DNA of 64,000 nt from the NCBI GenBank assembly GCA_029572815.1, contig JAKPUQ010000098.1:1-64000 (forward strand), in the 5' to 3' direction. The DNA is from Bacillota bacterium. GTDB taxonomy: Bacteria > Bacillota > Clostridia > Oscillospirales > Ruminococcaceae. The notes beneath the pieces were generated by a model. That model saw nothing but the letters and a program-made list of their open reading frames with translations. It was not told where the DNA came from and made no database searches. Shown piece by piece: positions 16,109 through 24,792 of the stretch (position 1 is the stretch's first letter; the number at the start of each line of letters is the position of its first letter). The position numbers were made by a program, and so were the translations under genes.

Positions 16109-16153
16109 AAAACAGTATCTGGAATCTACAATTATATCGGAGGAATATTACAG

Positions 16154-17440
16154 ATGAATAAGTTCAATAAGTTCGCAGCTGCAGCTGCAGCATTTGCTCT
16201 TGCTGTTACTTCGGCAGGCTGCGGTGCGCCTGAAGCTATTACAATAGGTAAGGGAACACAGACAGCTCTTACAATTGACGGTTATGAGGTGCCTGCAGGC
16301 GTATTTATTTATAATGAGATATCGGCATACAACAATGCTGCATATGAGCTCTACACTAAGAATGGTTCCGAGCCCTCTGTGGACGATGTCAAGAATGCAA
16401 CTATCGAGGACATGTCTGCAACAGACTGGATACAGAACAAGGCTACAGAGGCCTGCAGGGATTTCGTTGCTAACGAAAAGGAATTCGAGAAGATAGGCGG
16501 CAAGCTCACTGATGAGGAGCTTGATAATATCAAGAGCATCATTTCGGCAAATTCAGCAAATACTATGTTCACAGAGAATGGTATCGGTGAGGATTCGCTC
16601 AGAAAGATCATCGAGAACTCCTACAAGCAGGACGCTATTTTCAAGCATTATTATGGAATCGGTGCTGAGAAGGGCTGCTCTGAGGACGAGCTCAAGGAAT
16701 ACTTCCAGGATAAGACCACAAGAGTAAAGTACTTTACCATAAGCCTTCAGGACGAGAACGGCGAGAAGTATGACGCTGATGAGATCCGCGAGCTCAATAA
16801 GATGGCTGACAAGTATGTCAAGGATATCAATGCCGAGAAGTCTGACGAGGCTAAGCTTAAAAAGATAGATGAGTGTGAGGAAGAGTACAACGAGTTTGCC
16901 AAAAAGCGTGCTGAAAAGGCTGCCGAGGAGGCTGCAAATAAGGCTGCTGAGGAAGCAGGCGAGGTTTACACCACTACAACAACAGTTGCAACTACAACTG
17001 CTTCCGGCGAAACAACTACAACAACCACGACTTATCCTTATGCTAATGAGGTAACAGTTACAAAGTACACAACAACAGCTGCTGATGAAAGCAAAAATGC
17101 AGTTACAACAACAATTTCTGCCGAGGCTGAGGCTTCACAGAAGGCATTCAGAGATTACAACAGCTACCTCTTTGATAAGCTTGGATACTACAAAGCTGAA
17201 AAGTATGAGTACGACGAAAATACTATTTATGTAGTTATCAAGGCTGACATTAAGGAGCGTATGACAGAAGATGATCTCTGGAGCGAGTCCAATATCGAGT
17301 CTCTCCTTAGCGAGCGCTACTATGAGGACTTCGAGAATATGATGAAGGACATTGCAGGGGGATATGACTTAAATAAGAATTCTTCTGCATACAGAAAGTT
17401 CACTCCCTTCAAGCTCAAGCTTGAGACAGAAAACGCATAA
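16154..17440 (+). CDS. PrsA/SurA-like lipoprotein with internal Thr-rich insert
   Basis: 428 residues from ATG 16154 (GGAGGA upstream); an ATG at 16079 lies inside the promoter and is rejected. Signal peptide with lipobox TSAGC, lipidated Cys about residue 23. Residues about 35-215 form a helical SurA/PrsA N-type chaperone domain. They are followed by an Ala/Glu/Lys-rich helix (KKRAEKAAEEAANKAAEEAG), a Thr-rich stretch (about 275-330) and a C-terminal domain. A parvulin PPIase domain is not recognisable, so it may be a foldase-like holdase rather than an isomerase. Monocistronic. The Thr tracts match those of the cellulase and transglutaminase. Confidence 0.7.
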   Translation: MNKFNKFAAAAAAFALAVTSAGCGAPEAITIGKGTQTALTIDGYEVPAGVFIYNEISAYNNAAYELYTKNGSEPSVDDVKNATIEDMSATDWIQNKATEACRDFVANEKEFEKIGGKLTDEELDNIKSIISANSANTMFTENGIGEDSLRKIIENSYKQDAIFKHYYGIGAEKGCSEDELKEYFQDKTTRVKYFTISLQDENGEKYDADEIRELNKMADKYVKDINAEKSDEAKLKKIDECEEEYNEFAKKRAEKAAEEAANKAAEEAGEVYTTTTTVATTTASGETTTTTTTYPYANEVTVTKYTTTAADESKNAVTTTISAEAEASQKAFRDYNSYLFDKLGYYKAEKYEYDENTIYVVIKADIKERMTEDDLWSESNIESLLSERYYEDFENMMKDIAGGYDLNKNSSAYRKFTPFKLKLETENA

Positions 17441-17448
17441 TAAAATTT

Positions 17449-17475
17449 AAGGCTGCCCGAGGGCAGCCTTTTTTA
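17449..17475. terminator. Terminator, shared with convergent dnaI
   Basis: AAGGCTGCCC/GGGCAGCCTT hairpin with a T-run. Confidence 0.85.
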
Positions 17476-18432
17476 CGTCATATTTCTTTTCTGGAGCCTT
17501 ACGTCCTCGCCTTTGAATTCGAGGCAGGAATAGGACGAAACTATTCGTGACATCACTCTTTTGTCATAGCGGTGAGAAATCCCCTGAAGGTCGAGGTTGG
17601 TGCTTATGATCGAGGGTTTGCCGCGGTTAAGTCTTGTATTGATGATGTTGTAGATAGTTGCGTTATAGAATGGGGTCTCATATTCGGTGCCGAGATCGTC
17701 CAGTATCAGCAGATCAGTGTCCATGACCAGATCGATCATCTCCGAGGAGTGTTCATAGCTGAAGTGTTCCTTTTCGATACTTCGGAGAATGTTGATGGCG
17801 GAATCATAGATGACGCCATAGCCTTTTTCCAGGACCTTGTTTGCGATAGCAAGTGAAAGGTGAGTTTTTCCCAGACCTGTCTGCCCGAACATGAGTATGC
17901 TTTTGGACTGTGGAGTGAAGGTAGCGGCATACTGCATGGTATATTCAAGTATTTTTTTCATGGCACTGTAATTCTCGCCTGAATAATATGAGAGTGAGAA
18001 GCTGTCGAAGCTTGACAGACTCAGCTGAGAGCTCTTGTTGAGCTCATCCGCAGCAAGTTTTCCGCATACAGCGTTGAAGCAGTCACAGAATTTGCTGCCG
18101 ATATATCCTCGGTCACGGCATTTAGGGCAGGTATAGTGCATATCCAGATAATCTTCCGGATAGCCGTATTCGGCAAGTATCTTTCTCGACATTGCCTGAG
18201 CGCCTAAATTGTACTGCTTGAGCTGCTCTACTTTTCCGGAAACATCCTGTCCCTTACCGTTTGAGATAATGGAAATAAGCTCTTTTCCTGTGTTGAAAAT
18301 CACCTCGTTGATCTCCCGTATCTGGGGGATCTTTTCGTTTATCTCGCGGATACGCTCCTCATTTTCGGTCTCGGCTTTTTTTCGGCGGAGAGTGAGGATA
18401 GACTGTGCTTTATCAAATATCTCGCTGTCCAT
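17473..18432 (-). CDS. dnaI: DnaC/DnaI-type helicase loader ATPase
   Basis: 319 residues. A coiled-coil-like N-terminal half leads to a zinc-binding motif CPKCRDRGYIGSKFCDCF near 102-119. The AAA+ domain has Walker A FGQTGLGKTH near residue 185 and Walker B LLILDDLGTE near 243. These are the features of DnaI, which loads the replicative helicase DnaB/DnaC during primosome assembly. It is 10 bases downstream of a dnaD-like gene, the usual Firmicutes pairing. E. coli DnaC is a relative, but the zinc motif and partner favour DnaI. An IstB-type transposase helper is unlikely given the context. Confidence 0.88.
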   Translation of the reverse strand: MDSEIFDKAQSILTLRRKKAETENEERIREINEKIPQIREINEVIFNTGKELISIISNGKGQDVSGKVEQLKQYNLGAQAMSRKILAEYGYPEDYLDMHYTCPKCRDRGYIGSKFCDCFNAVCGKLAADELNKSSQLSLSSFDSFSLSYYSGENYSAMKKILEYTMQYAATFTPQSKSILMFGQTGLGKTHLSLAIANKVLEKGYGVIYDSAINILRSIEKEHFSYEHSSEMIDLVMDTDLLILDDLGTEYETPFYNATIYNIINTRLNRGKPSIISTNLDLQGISHRYDKRVMSRIVSSYSCLEFKGEDVRLQKRNMT

Positions 18433-18442
18433 TTTGACCTCC

Positions 18443-19429
18443 TCAGTACAGGAATTTGTTTATCACAGAATTATATTTTTCAATATCATCGTCATCGGAA
18501 GCTGCCTTGCTTCCGGATTTTTTCTTTTTGTACTCGCTTTCAGCAGCCTGAACGTCCTGAACGGTCTTGAAACCGCTGCTTTGCCAGGAGAGGAGTATCT
18601 TGTTTATGTAATTGAAGTTGAGCTTGTTTATCTGCTCAAGAGTTTTCTCGTATGCAAGCTTAATGAGATCGAGGCTTATATCCGCATTTCTCCACTGCTG
18701 AATGAACTCACTCTGTTTGGTGGTGGGGAGGTTTTTCATCTGAAACAGCTTGCCTATCTTAGCAGAGTAATCCTTGGAAGCGGTTATGCGCTGTATTTCG
18801 TCCTGAGCAGCATTTATTGTATTGATCTCTTTTTCAGCCCACTCTGAAGCTATCTTCTCCATATAAGCCGTGTTGATCTTTTCAATAGATGCACAGTAGG
18901 AGATAAGTGTGATTATGACCTCTTTTTTCAGTCCCAGGTGGTCATACATCCAGATCATGGAGTTCATCTGGCTGTTTTTGAGAGAGCCAAGCAGGTTTTC
19001 CGCTATTTTGAAAAGCTCTCTTATATCCTGGGAGCCATCCATGATGGAGGCGATCTCCGATCCGCTGAGATTGACCTTGTGATCCGGCATGGGCTCTGCG
19101 GAGTTCTTTACAGGCTGCGTAGTCTGCTGAACAGGCGCGATCTCAGTCTGCTGCGGCATTATAGATTTCACAGGTGCTGGGGAAATATTAGCCTGAGGAC
19201 TTAACACGTTTGCCTGCTGCCAGAAAATAACAGCTTCTTCGGCTTCCTCGGAGGGGACTCCGGTGTTTGCAGAGATCTCCTCGGTTGTACACATCTTTCC
19301 CGAACATCTGAGCAGATACAGAAGCACCTTTATCTGGTTGCCTGAAGCAAGCTTGAGAAAGTTATCGGCAACTATAGACGGGACACCGAACATTGCGCCC
19401 CAGATACCGCAGTTTACCTTGAATTCCAA
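18443..19429 (-). CDS. dnaD: DnaD-domain replication protein
   Basis: About 328 residues. TTG at 19429 is chosen as the start: GGAGG is 8 bases away, whereas the in-frame GTG at 19438 touches it. The N-terminal winged-helix region (MEFKVNCGIWGAMFGVPSIV and LLYLLRCSGKMCTTEEIS) precedes a Gln/Pro-rich linker (about 95-130). One or two DnaD/DnaB2 domains follow (MIWMYDHLGLKKEVIITLI; IKLAYEKTLEQINKLNFNYI, then a YINKIL-W type end). DnaD proteins bridge DnaA or PriA to helicase loading. Operon with dnaI. Confidence 0.85.
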   Translation of the reverse strand: MEFKVNCGIWGAMFGVPSIVADNFLKLASGNQIKVLLYLLRCSGKMCTTEEISANTGVPSEEAEEAVIFWQQANVLSPQANISPAPVKSIMPQQTEIAPVQQTTQPVKNSAEPMPDHKVNLSGSEIASIMDGSQDIRELFKIAENLLGSLKNSQMNSMIWMYDHLGLKKEVIITLISYCASIEKINTAYMEKIASEWAEKEINTINAAQDEIQRITASKDYSAKIGKLFQMKNLPTTKQSEFIQQWRNADISLDLIKLAYEKTLEQINKLNFNYINKILLSWQSSGFKTVQDVQAAESEYKKKKSGSKAASDDDDIEKYNSVINKFLY

Positions 19430-19462
19430 TAAAGACACCTCCGAAAAAATACTGCAAATGAT

Positions 19463-19491
19463 ATTATATCATATAATTTCTCAAATTGCAA
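19463..19491 (-). promoter_or_regulatory. Promoter of dnaD-dnaI
   Basis: Minus strand: -35 TTGCAA (19486-19491), 17-base spacer and -10 TATAAT (19463-19468). Confidence 0.85.
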
Positions 19492-19557
19492 GGACGCAGT
19501 ATAAAGTTTCGGTTTACAAGAAAGGCGGCAGAAAAAATCGGGGCCCAAAGATGAAAT

Positions 19558-20001
19558 TCAATTTTCGCCTGTAAGGATCTCAATGGCTTTTCTGTACTTT
19601 TCTATGCGCTGCAAGGTCTTTCTGCAGCTGCGTATACTCTTGTCTCTTATACGGGAAATATCGGAATTGTGGCGCAGATCAGCAAGCTTTACCTCGCAGG
19701 CAGCGGGGGACTCTTTTATTTTCCTGACATAGTCGAAATAGTCAGTATCCTTTTGGTGGGTGAGGAGCTTGATTGCCTCGGTGACCTCCGCGGGGAACTC
19801 CTTCTCAAGGTCCTCGATTGTCAAATCAGTGTCTTCAACAACATCATGAAGAAGGGCTATACAAACAGTTATCTCGTCCTTCATCTGTTCTGCAAGATGA
19901 AAAGGGTGAAAAATATATGGAAGGCCGCTTTTGTCAGTCTGACCATGGTGAGCGTCATATGCAAGCTTCATGGCTTTACAGGTAAGATCGGTGTATATCA
20001 C
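19558..20001 (-). CDS. Small HD-domain protein, (p)ppGpp-hydrolase-like
   Basis: 147 residues made of one HD domain of the RelA/SpoT hydrolase type: YIFHPFHLAEQM supplies the first His, ALLHDVVEDTDL the HD pair plus the ED residues, and KLADLRHNSDISRI the distal Asp. There is no synthetase, TGS or ACT domain, so it resembles small alarmone hydrolases (SAH/Mesh1 type). It should hydrolyse (p)ppGpp, or NADPH as Mesh1 does; this is inferred. It overlaps the upstream epimerase gene by four bases (ATGA). No terminator is obvious downstream. Confidence 0.8.
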   Translation of the reverse strand: MIYTDLTCKAMKLAYDAHHGQTDKSGLPYIFHPFHLAEQMKDEITVCIALLHDVVEDTDLTIEDLEKEFPAEVTEAIKLLTHQKDTDYFDYVRKIKESPAACEVKLADLRHNSDISRIRDKSIRSCRKTLQRIEKYRKAIEILTGEN

Positions 20002-20904
20002 TTCAACACCTCTTTGTGTGAGTCGATAAACTCCATAAGCGGCTTGCGGACGATCTTATCACGGTTGTTGCTGAACCATTCATAGGATTGCTTCATTGAC
20101 TCAGCAAGTGGAGTAAGTTTGGGCATTAATTCTGCCATGTCAGTAACATCGAGAATATATTCATAATCATAGAAGGGAAAATAGCTTCTCTGTGGGATAT
20201 CATCATAAACCTCGCTGAACGCGGGCGAATTTCCAACGATTTTATAGCAAAGTTCTACCCAATCGCGGATAGTAACAGCCTCAGGATAACCAACGTTGAA
20301 AATGTGTTTGTCAGGCTTATTTTCTATGAGCAGCTCCATAAATCTGCACATATCACCGATATGGAAGAACTGCATCTTTATACTGCCGTTTTCGGGCAGA
20401 TAGAAGGTGCGTCCTTGTTCGGCGCATTCAAACACAAATGCCTCACGGTGGAGGTTGTTCATCGGTCCGCATAAATAGGGAGGACGCAGGATATAGGCGT
20501 TGTCGGCTCTGGCTGCAAGAGCCTGCTCAGCGGCTATCTTGTCTGTACCGTATTTTCCCCAGATCGAATTCGCGCCTGCAGGACTGCTTTCAGTGAATGG
20601 CTGAGGCAGTGTTTCTGGATAAACAGCGCTGGAGCTGACCAGTATATATTGTCCGAAGCTGCCGAGACCGTTCAGAAGGTGATTGACGTCATCAGCGTTG
20701 TATGCAGTCACGTCGATAACGGCGTCAAAGTGTTTTCCTTTGAGCGTATCGCACAGAGCATGGCGGTCTGCTATAATTGGGGTTACGTTCTCAGGCTGCG
20801 GTCTGGAGCCTCTGTTGAGAACATATACGTTATGACCTTTTGCTGCAAAATATCCGGCAGTAACGGCTTGCGAAGACGGTGCCGCCTGTTACGAGAATAT
20901 CCAT
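19998..20904 (-). pseudogene. NAD-dependent epimerase/dehydratase, frameshifted near codon 14
   Basis: ATG 20904 with AGGAGG upstream begins MDILVTGGTVFAS, an atypical Rossmann start, and then hits a stop. The next frame continues AGYFAAKGHNVYVLNRGSRPQ and on to ILVSSSAVYPETLP (the SDR Ser), WGKYGTDKIAAE (YxxxK) and the substrate region ending at 19998. The two join if one base is removed around 20863-20867 (AGCCGTTA). The protein would be about 300 residues, an extended SDR acting on nucleotide-sugars or similar. An internal start at 20711 would lack the NAD-binding loop. Either a genuine disabling mutation or a sequencing indel. Confidence 0.75.
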
Positions 20905-20934
20905 AGTGTCCTCCTTTTAGTAAGCTTTACTATT

Positions 20935-20963
20935 ATTATAGCATTAATACCGGGAAAGAGCAA
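20935..20963 (-). promoter_or_regulatory. Promoter of the epimerase-HD operon
   Basis: Minus strand: -35 TTGCTC (20958-20963), 17-base spacer and -10 TATAAT (20935-20940). Confidence 0.6.
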
Positions 20964-21003
20964 GACGGCAGCTCGGTTCTGATCATATTGCTCCGCGAAA
21001 GAA

Positions 21004-21687
21004 TCAGAAAATACTGCTGTCAAATTCTTTTTTTAGCTTTCCGATAGCCTTTTTTTCAATCCGTGATACGTATGAACGGGATATACCAAGCTTTTGAGCG
21101 GTCTCATTCTGAGTATGGGGAGAGCTTCCATAGAGACCGTAGCGATAGGTTAGTATGTCCAGCTCTCTTTTGTCAAGACAGGTAGTAATAAAGCTGTAAA
21201 GCTGACGAGAGCGGATAAGGATATCAACCTGCTCATGAATATCTACTCCGTCATCGATAAGGTCCATGAGTGTAAGAGTGTTGCCGTCTTTGTCAGTTTC
21301 AACGGGTTCGTTTATGTAGACATCACCGGCTGACTTTTTTGCGGCACGGAACTGCATCAGTATCTCATTTTCAATACAGCGGCTTGCATAAGTAGCAAAT
21401 TTTGATCCCTTGGTATAATCAAATGTGGAGACTGCTTTGATTAGTCCCACAGTTCCCACAGAGATGAGTTCGTCCTGTTCGTCGGCTGAAGAAGCGTATT
21501 TCTTGACAATATGGGCAACAAGTCTCAGATTATGCTCTATGAGACGGCATCTTGCTTTATTGTCACCGGCTGACATGGACTCAAAGCACTTTTGTTCCTC
21601 TTTTTTAGAGAGCGGTTTTGGAAAAACGCATGAGTTTTCAACATGGAGAGCGAAAAAGAAAAGGTTTCTGAGTAATTCAATGAGCAT
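21004..21687 (-). CDS. sigK: Pro-SigK, late mother-cell sporulation sigma factor
   Basis: 227 residues, uninterrupted (no skin-type insertion). The first about 20 residues are hydrophobic (LLRNLFFFALHVENS), matching the pro-sequence that holds pro-SigK at the membrane until cleaved. Region 2 carries NLRLVAHIVKKYASS, ELISVGTVGLIKAVSTFDY and FATYASRCIENEIL; region 4 ends with the helix-turn-helix NETAQKLGISRSYVSRIEKKA. Close similarity to Bacillus SigK along its length excludes SigA; SigE is less likely because of the pro-sequence style and the LSKKEEQKCFESM segment. No housekeeping promoter is obvious upstream, in line with sporulation-specific transcription. Confidence 0.88.
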   Translation of the reverse strand: MLIELLRNLFFFALHVENSCVFPKPLSKKEEQKCFESMSAGDNKARCRLIEHNLRLVAHIVKKYASSADEQDELISVGTVGLIKAVSTFDYTKGSKFATYASRCIENEILMQFRAAKKSAGDVYINEPVETDKDGNTLTLMDLIDDGVDIHEQVDILIRSRQLYSFITTCLDKRELDILTYRYGLYGSSPHTQNETAQKLGISRSYVSRIEKKAIGKLKKEFDSSIF

Positions 21688-21818
21688 AGACTTATACCTC
21701 CCGAAGTTCTATGGAATATTCTATTCAGAACAGCATGGCCATTATATTCAAATAAAAATATTTACAAATTTACGGTGGCTTTTTACAGTTAAAATTAAGG
21801 AAAAAGCACTGCTAACTA

Positions 21819-21847
21819 TTGACGGAAAGCAATAAATATTATATAAT
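21819..21847 (+). promoter_or_regulatory. Promoter of the rpe operon
   Basis: -35 TTGACG (21819-21824), 17-base spacer and -10 TATAAT (21842-21847), leaving a leader of about 70 bases. Confidence 0.85.
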
Positions 21848-21921
21848 AATAGTGTATGGTTTTTGAAAGATCTACTTTTGCCTGATGTTTCAGGGCGAAT
21901 GAATTCGGAAGAAGTGATAAA

Positions 21922-22581
21922 TTGAAGAATTATGTTTCAGCCTCCGTGCTCAGCGCGGATATGCTTGAGCTGAAAAATGAGATAAAAAAGCTGGAAAAAA
22001 GCAATATCGATATGCTCCATTTTGATGTTATGGACGGCATTTTCGTGGATAATATCACATTTGGTTTGCCTGTTCTTCAGCAGGTAAGGTCAGCTACGGA
22101 TATGACTCTCGATGTTCATCTTATGATAACCGATCCTCTTAAATATATCGATAATTTTGCTGATTTCGGCGCTGACATAATTTCGTTTCACATTGAAAGC
22201 AGCAGCGACACTATGGCTGTCATCAGAGCGATAAAGGACAGAGGACTAAAGGCATCTATTGCCGTCCGACCTGCTACTCCTATTGAGAGCGTATTTGAGT
22301 TCCTTCCATTTGTGGATATGATACTGGTCATGACCGTGGAGCCCGGCTTCGGCGGTCAGAGCTTCATTCCCGAAACTCTTGACAAGGTGAGAGCTGTCAG
22401 AGCCAGGATAACTGAACTTGGGCTTGAAGCAGACGTTGAGGTCGACGGAGGCATTAATTCCGATACAGCTGCCGCAGTGAGGGCGGCAGGTGCCAATGTG
22501 CTGGTATCGGGAAGCTATCTCTTCGGAGCGGAGGATATGGCTGCCGCTTCCGAATCACTCAAGGAAGACAAGTCATGCTGA
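21922..22581 (+). CDS. rpe: Ribulose-phosphate 3-epimerase
   Basis: 219 residues, starting at TTG 21922 (GGAAGAAGTG upstream). TIM barrel with SASVLSAD at the N-terminus, HFDVMDGIFVDNITFG (metal-binding His/Asp), DVHLMI, VEPGFGGQSF and EVDGGINSDTA, all expected in Rpe. It interconverts ribulose-5-P and xylulose-5-P in the pentose phosphate pathway. It is first in an operon whose next gene overlaps its stop codon by 7 bases, tying it to the Rnf-like module. This pairing is unusual and its meaning is unclear. Confidence 0.93.
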   Translation: MKNYVSASVLSADMLELKNEIKKLEKSNIDMLHFDVMDGIFVDNITFGLPVLQQVRSATDMTLDVHLMITDPLKYIDNFADFGADIISFHIESSSDTMAVIRAIKDRGLKASIAVRPATPIESVFEFLPFVDMILVMTVEPGFGGQSFIPETLDKVRAVRARITELGLEADVEVDGGINSDTAAAVRAAGANVLVSGSYLFGAEDMAAASESLKEDKSC

Positions 22582-23573
22582 AAAAAGCAAGAAAAGAACG
22601 CCTTGTATGGCTGGATATCATGATAACTCTCCTCACTCTTGAACTAATGTCATATTTCTACTATGGTTTGCGTTCTGTTTTCCTTGCAGGTATATGCGTT
22701 CTGACAGGTTTTGCAGCTGAGCTCGTGTCTGTGCGTCTTATGAAGCGCAAATTCACGGCTGATGACATGACCTGTACCTCTGATGCGCTTATCCTTGCAC
22801 TTATGTTTCCTGCTGTAATGGACTATCATATCTCCGTTATAGCAGTTCTGTTCGCTATAATCGTTGCCAAGAATATCTTCGGCGGACGTATCAACATGAT
22901 ATTTTCACCTGCGGCTGCGGCTTATGTTTTTGTTCTGACATCTTGGGAACGCCAGCTTTTGCAGTATACAGAGCCTCATGTAAAGACAGGTCTTTTTGAA
23001 ACACCTGCTAATCTTGTCAAGTCCGCTTCCTATGTTTTTGACCATACGGGCTCCTTCAGTCATACAGATTTTGAGGTGCTACTTGGAAATTTCAGCGGCC
23101 CGGCAGGTGCAGTCAGCATTCTTCTGCTTGCGGTAGCAGCAGTGATACTGATGATGAGAAGAAGTATTTCGGCAGGAGCATTCCTCGGGACCATCTTCGG
23201 TACAGGTCTGTTTGCAGTAATTACACCTATAGTCAGCTCAAGAGCCGATTCCCTCAAATATTCTCTTGTTACAAATATGGTGCTTTTCTCAGCGATTTAC
23301 ATCGTTTCTGATCTCAGGATAGCTCCGAGAAGAGACTATTACGCATTTTTCTATGGACTCTTTATCGGAGTGATCTCATATGTTCTTGTTCTTACAGGAG
23401 CAAAGGAAAACGCTATAGTTATAGTTTCCGTTCTGTTTACACCTGTTGCTCTCGGCTTCAGACATCTTGAGAAGCAGATAGATACAGCTGCACAGGAACA
23501 CGCTTCCGAGGTGACAGAGGCTGCAAATGCCAACGCTGCGGCAGCAGGAGAGGAGGCGGTTTCTGATGACTGA
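22575..23573 (+). CDS. RnfD/NqrB-like membrane subunit lacking the flavin motif
   Basis: 332 residues, about 8-10 membrane helices. The family pattern is clear in SDALILALMFPAVMDY, in IFSPAAAAYVFVLTSW and in the segment LLGNFSGPAGAVSILLLAVA, which corresponds to the LGNxPGSIGE-type stretch of RnfD. The SGAT motif whose Thr carries covalent FMN in RnfD/NqrB is not found before that segment (KSASYVFDHTGSFSH stands there). The C-terminus has an Ala/Glu-rich tail. It overlaps rpe by 7 bases and the next gene by 8. It is therefore RnfD-like by descent but probably not a flavoprotein; its function is unknown. Confidence 0.75.
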   Translation: MLKKARKERLVWLDIMITLLTLELMSYFYYGLRSVFLAGICVLTGFAAELVSVRLMKRKFTADDMTCTSDALILALMFPAVMDYHISVIAVLFAIIVAKNIFGGRINMIFSPAAAAYVFVLTSWERQLLQYTEPHVKTGLFETPANLVKSASYVFDHTGSFSHTDFEVLLGNFSGPAGAVSILLLAVAAVILMMRRSISAGAFLGTIFGTGLFAVITPIVSSRADSLKYSLVTNMVLFSAIYIVSDLRIAPRRDYYAFFYGLFIGVISYVLVLTGAKENAIVIVSVLFTPVALGFRHLEKQIDTAAQEHASEVTEAANANAAAAGEEAVSDD

Positions 23574-24204
23574 CCGAAAAAAAGCACTATTCGGCGGAGT
23601 TCTCGGTGATAATATAGTCTTATCGGGACTGATGGTGATATCTCCCGTTATAATCTGCGGAGATACACTGAAAAACGCTGAGGCTCTCATATATGCCTTT
23701 TCGGCAATAACTTTTCTTTCGGTGCTCATATCATCATTTGTACCGAAAAAGCTGCCCTATACCGCCAAGGTGATAATCTATGCGCTCATATCTGCGCTGG
23801 TATATATACCCGTAAAGCTTGCAGCGCGGGAGTTTTATCCTGAGTCAATAGAGCGTATCGGAATATATTATCCTCTTCTTGCAGTTAATTCCCTCATAGT
23901 TTTCCAGACTGAGGCGAAGTTTTTCCGTATGAAGAAGGGCGATATGATAGTATCCCTGCTGAGCTGCATAATCGGATTTGACATTGTGATGCTGCTGACA
24001 GGATTTCTGCGTGAGCTGTTCGCTTACGGTACCATTAACAGCAGGATAGTTGATGTAAATACTCTTATCGGAGGTCTTTCTCAGCCCTTCGGTGGATTTA
24101 TCTTTCTCGGACTAATGTGCGGTGTTTACCGCTTTATCAGGGGACTTGTCTCAAGAAACAGCAATAATGATGTAAGGAGTGACGCTGATGTTTCTGATAA
24201 ATGA
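23566..24204 (+). CDS. RnfE/NqrD-like membrane subunit with both cluster cysteines replaced
   Basis: 212 residues from ATG 23566, chosen for the GAGG site and the 8-base overlap; six helices are likely. Homology to RnfE/NqrD shows in LMVISPVIICGDTLKNA, where RnfE has LLGLCPxLAVTxxxxNA, and in YYPLLAVNSLIVFQTEAKFF, where RnfE has TNCxIxGRAEAFA. In both places the Cys that ligates the intramembrane [2Fe-2S] cluster is Ser. FLRELFAYGTI and the C-terminal QPFGGFIFLGL are also family-like. Electron transfer through the standard cluster is therefore unlikely. It overlaps the next gene by 17 bases. Confidence 0.72.
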   Translation: MTDRKKALFGGVLGDNIVLSGLMVISPVIICGDTLKNAEALIYAFSAITFLSVLISSFVPKKLPYTAKVIIYALISALVYIPVKLAAREFYPESIERIGIYYPLLAVNSLIVFQTEAKFFRMKKGDMIVSLLSCIIGFDIVMLLTGFLRELFAYGTINSRIVDVNTLIGGLSQPFGGFIFLGLMCGVYRFIRGLVSRNSNNDVRSDADVSDK

Positions 24205-24760
24205 TCTCATTGCTCTCCTTGCAGCCAATCTTATACTTTCGCAGGCGCTTGGTACAAGTACCATTTTCATCGCCGCAGGAAGCAGGAAGAACCTTATTGG
24301 TACTGCGGGTGTTATTACAGTATTCACAACTATCGGAGCGGCAGCAGCCTATCTGATAGACCTTTTGCTCCAGCCGTCCGTTGCTGACCTTAGGCTGCTT
24401 TTCTATACAATAGTTATAGGCGCACTCTATGTGGCGCTTCTGGCAGCGGTCTACAGGTTCGCAAACAGATGGTTTGAGGAGCTTCGCAGATATATTCATG
24501 TATCTGCCTTTAACTGCGCAGTCATGGGCACTCTGTTTACCATAAACAGCAGAGCCTCTATGGACGGCACTATGTTCAATCTCGGGGGATATGTTTCTGC
24601 GGGACTTGAAGCGGGTATCGGCTTTATCATCGCAGCACTTATACTTACAGCTGCGTACAGGAAGCTGAATTCATCAAAGGTACCTGCATCGTTCAGAGGA
24701 TTTCCAGCAATGCTTGTATATCTTGGAATTATATCAATGGCAGTATATTCGCTGAAGTAA
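24188..24760 (+). CDS. RnfA/NqrE-like membrane subunit with one of two cluster cysteines
   Basis: 190 residues from ATG 24188 (AAGGAG at 24174-24179); a GTG at 24179 is in frame but overlaps that site. Six helices. NLILSQALGTSTIFIAAG matches the NxxLSxxLGxCxFLxVS segment of RnfA/NqrE with Ser in place of Cys. VSAFNCAVMGTLF keeps the second Cys. SSKVPASFRGFPAMLVYLGIISMAV is the conserved C-terminus. RnfB, RnfC and RnfG are not encoded nearby. Together with the two genes before, it forms a reduced Rnf-type membrane core. Confidence 0.72.
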   Translation: MFLINDLIALLAANLILSQALGTSTIFIAAGSRKNLIGTAGVITVFTTIGAAAAYLIDLLLQPSVADLRLLFYTIVIGALYVALLAAVYRFANRWFEELRRYIHVSAFNCAVMGTLFTINSRASMDGTMFNLGGYVSAGLEAGIGFIIAALILTAAYRKLNSSKVPASFRGFPAMLVYLGIISMAVYSLK

Positions 24761-24792
24761 GTGTAATATACTGATATAGGAGAGTTAGTTTA

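Noticed and set aside
16079-16153. Upstream ATG of the PrsA-like lipoprotein
   Set aside because: It lies within the -35/-10 region, and the downstream ATG gives a proper signal peptide with lipobox.
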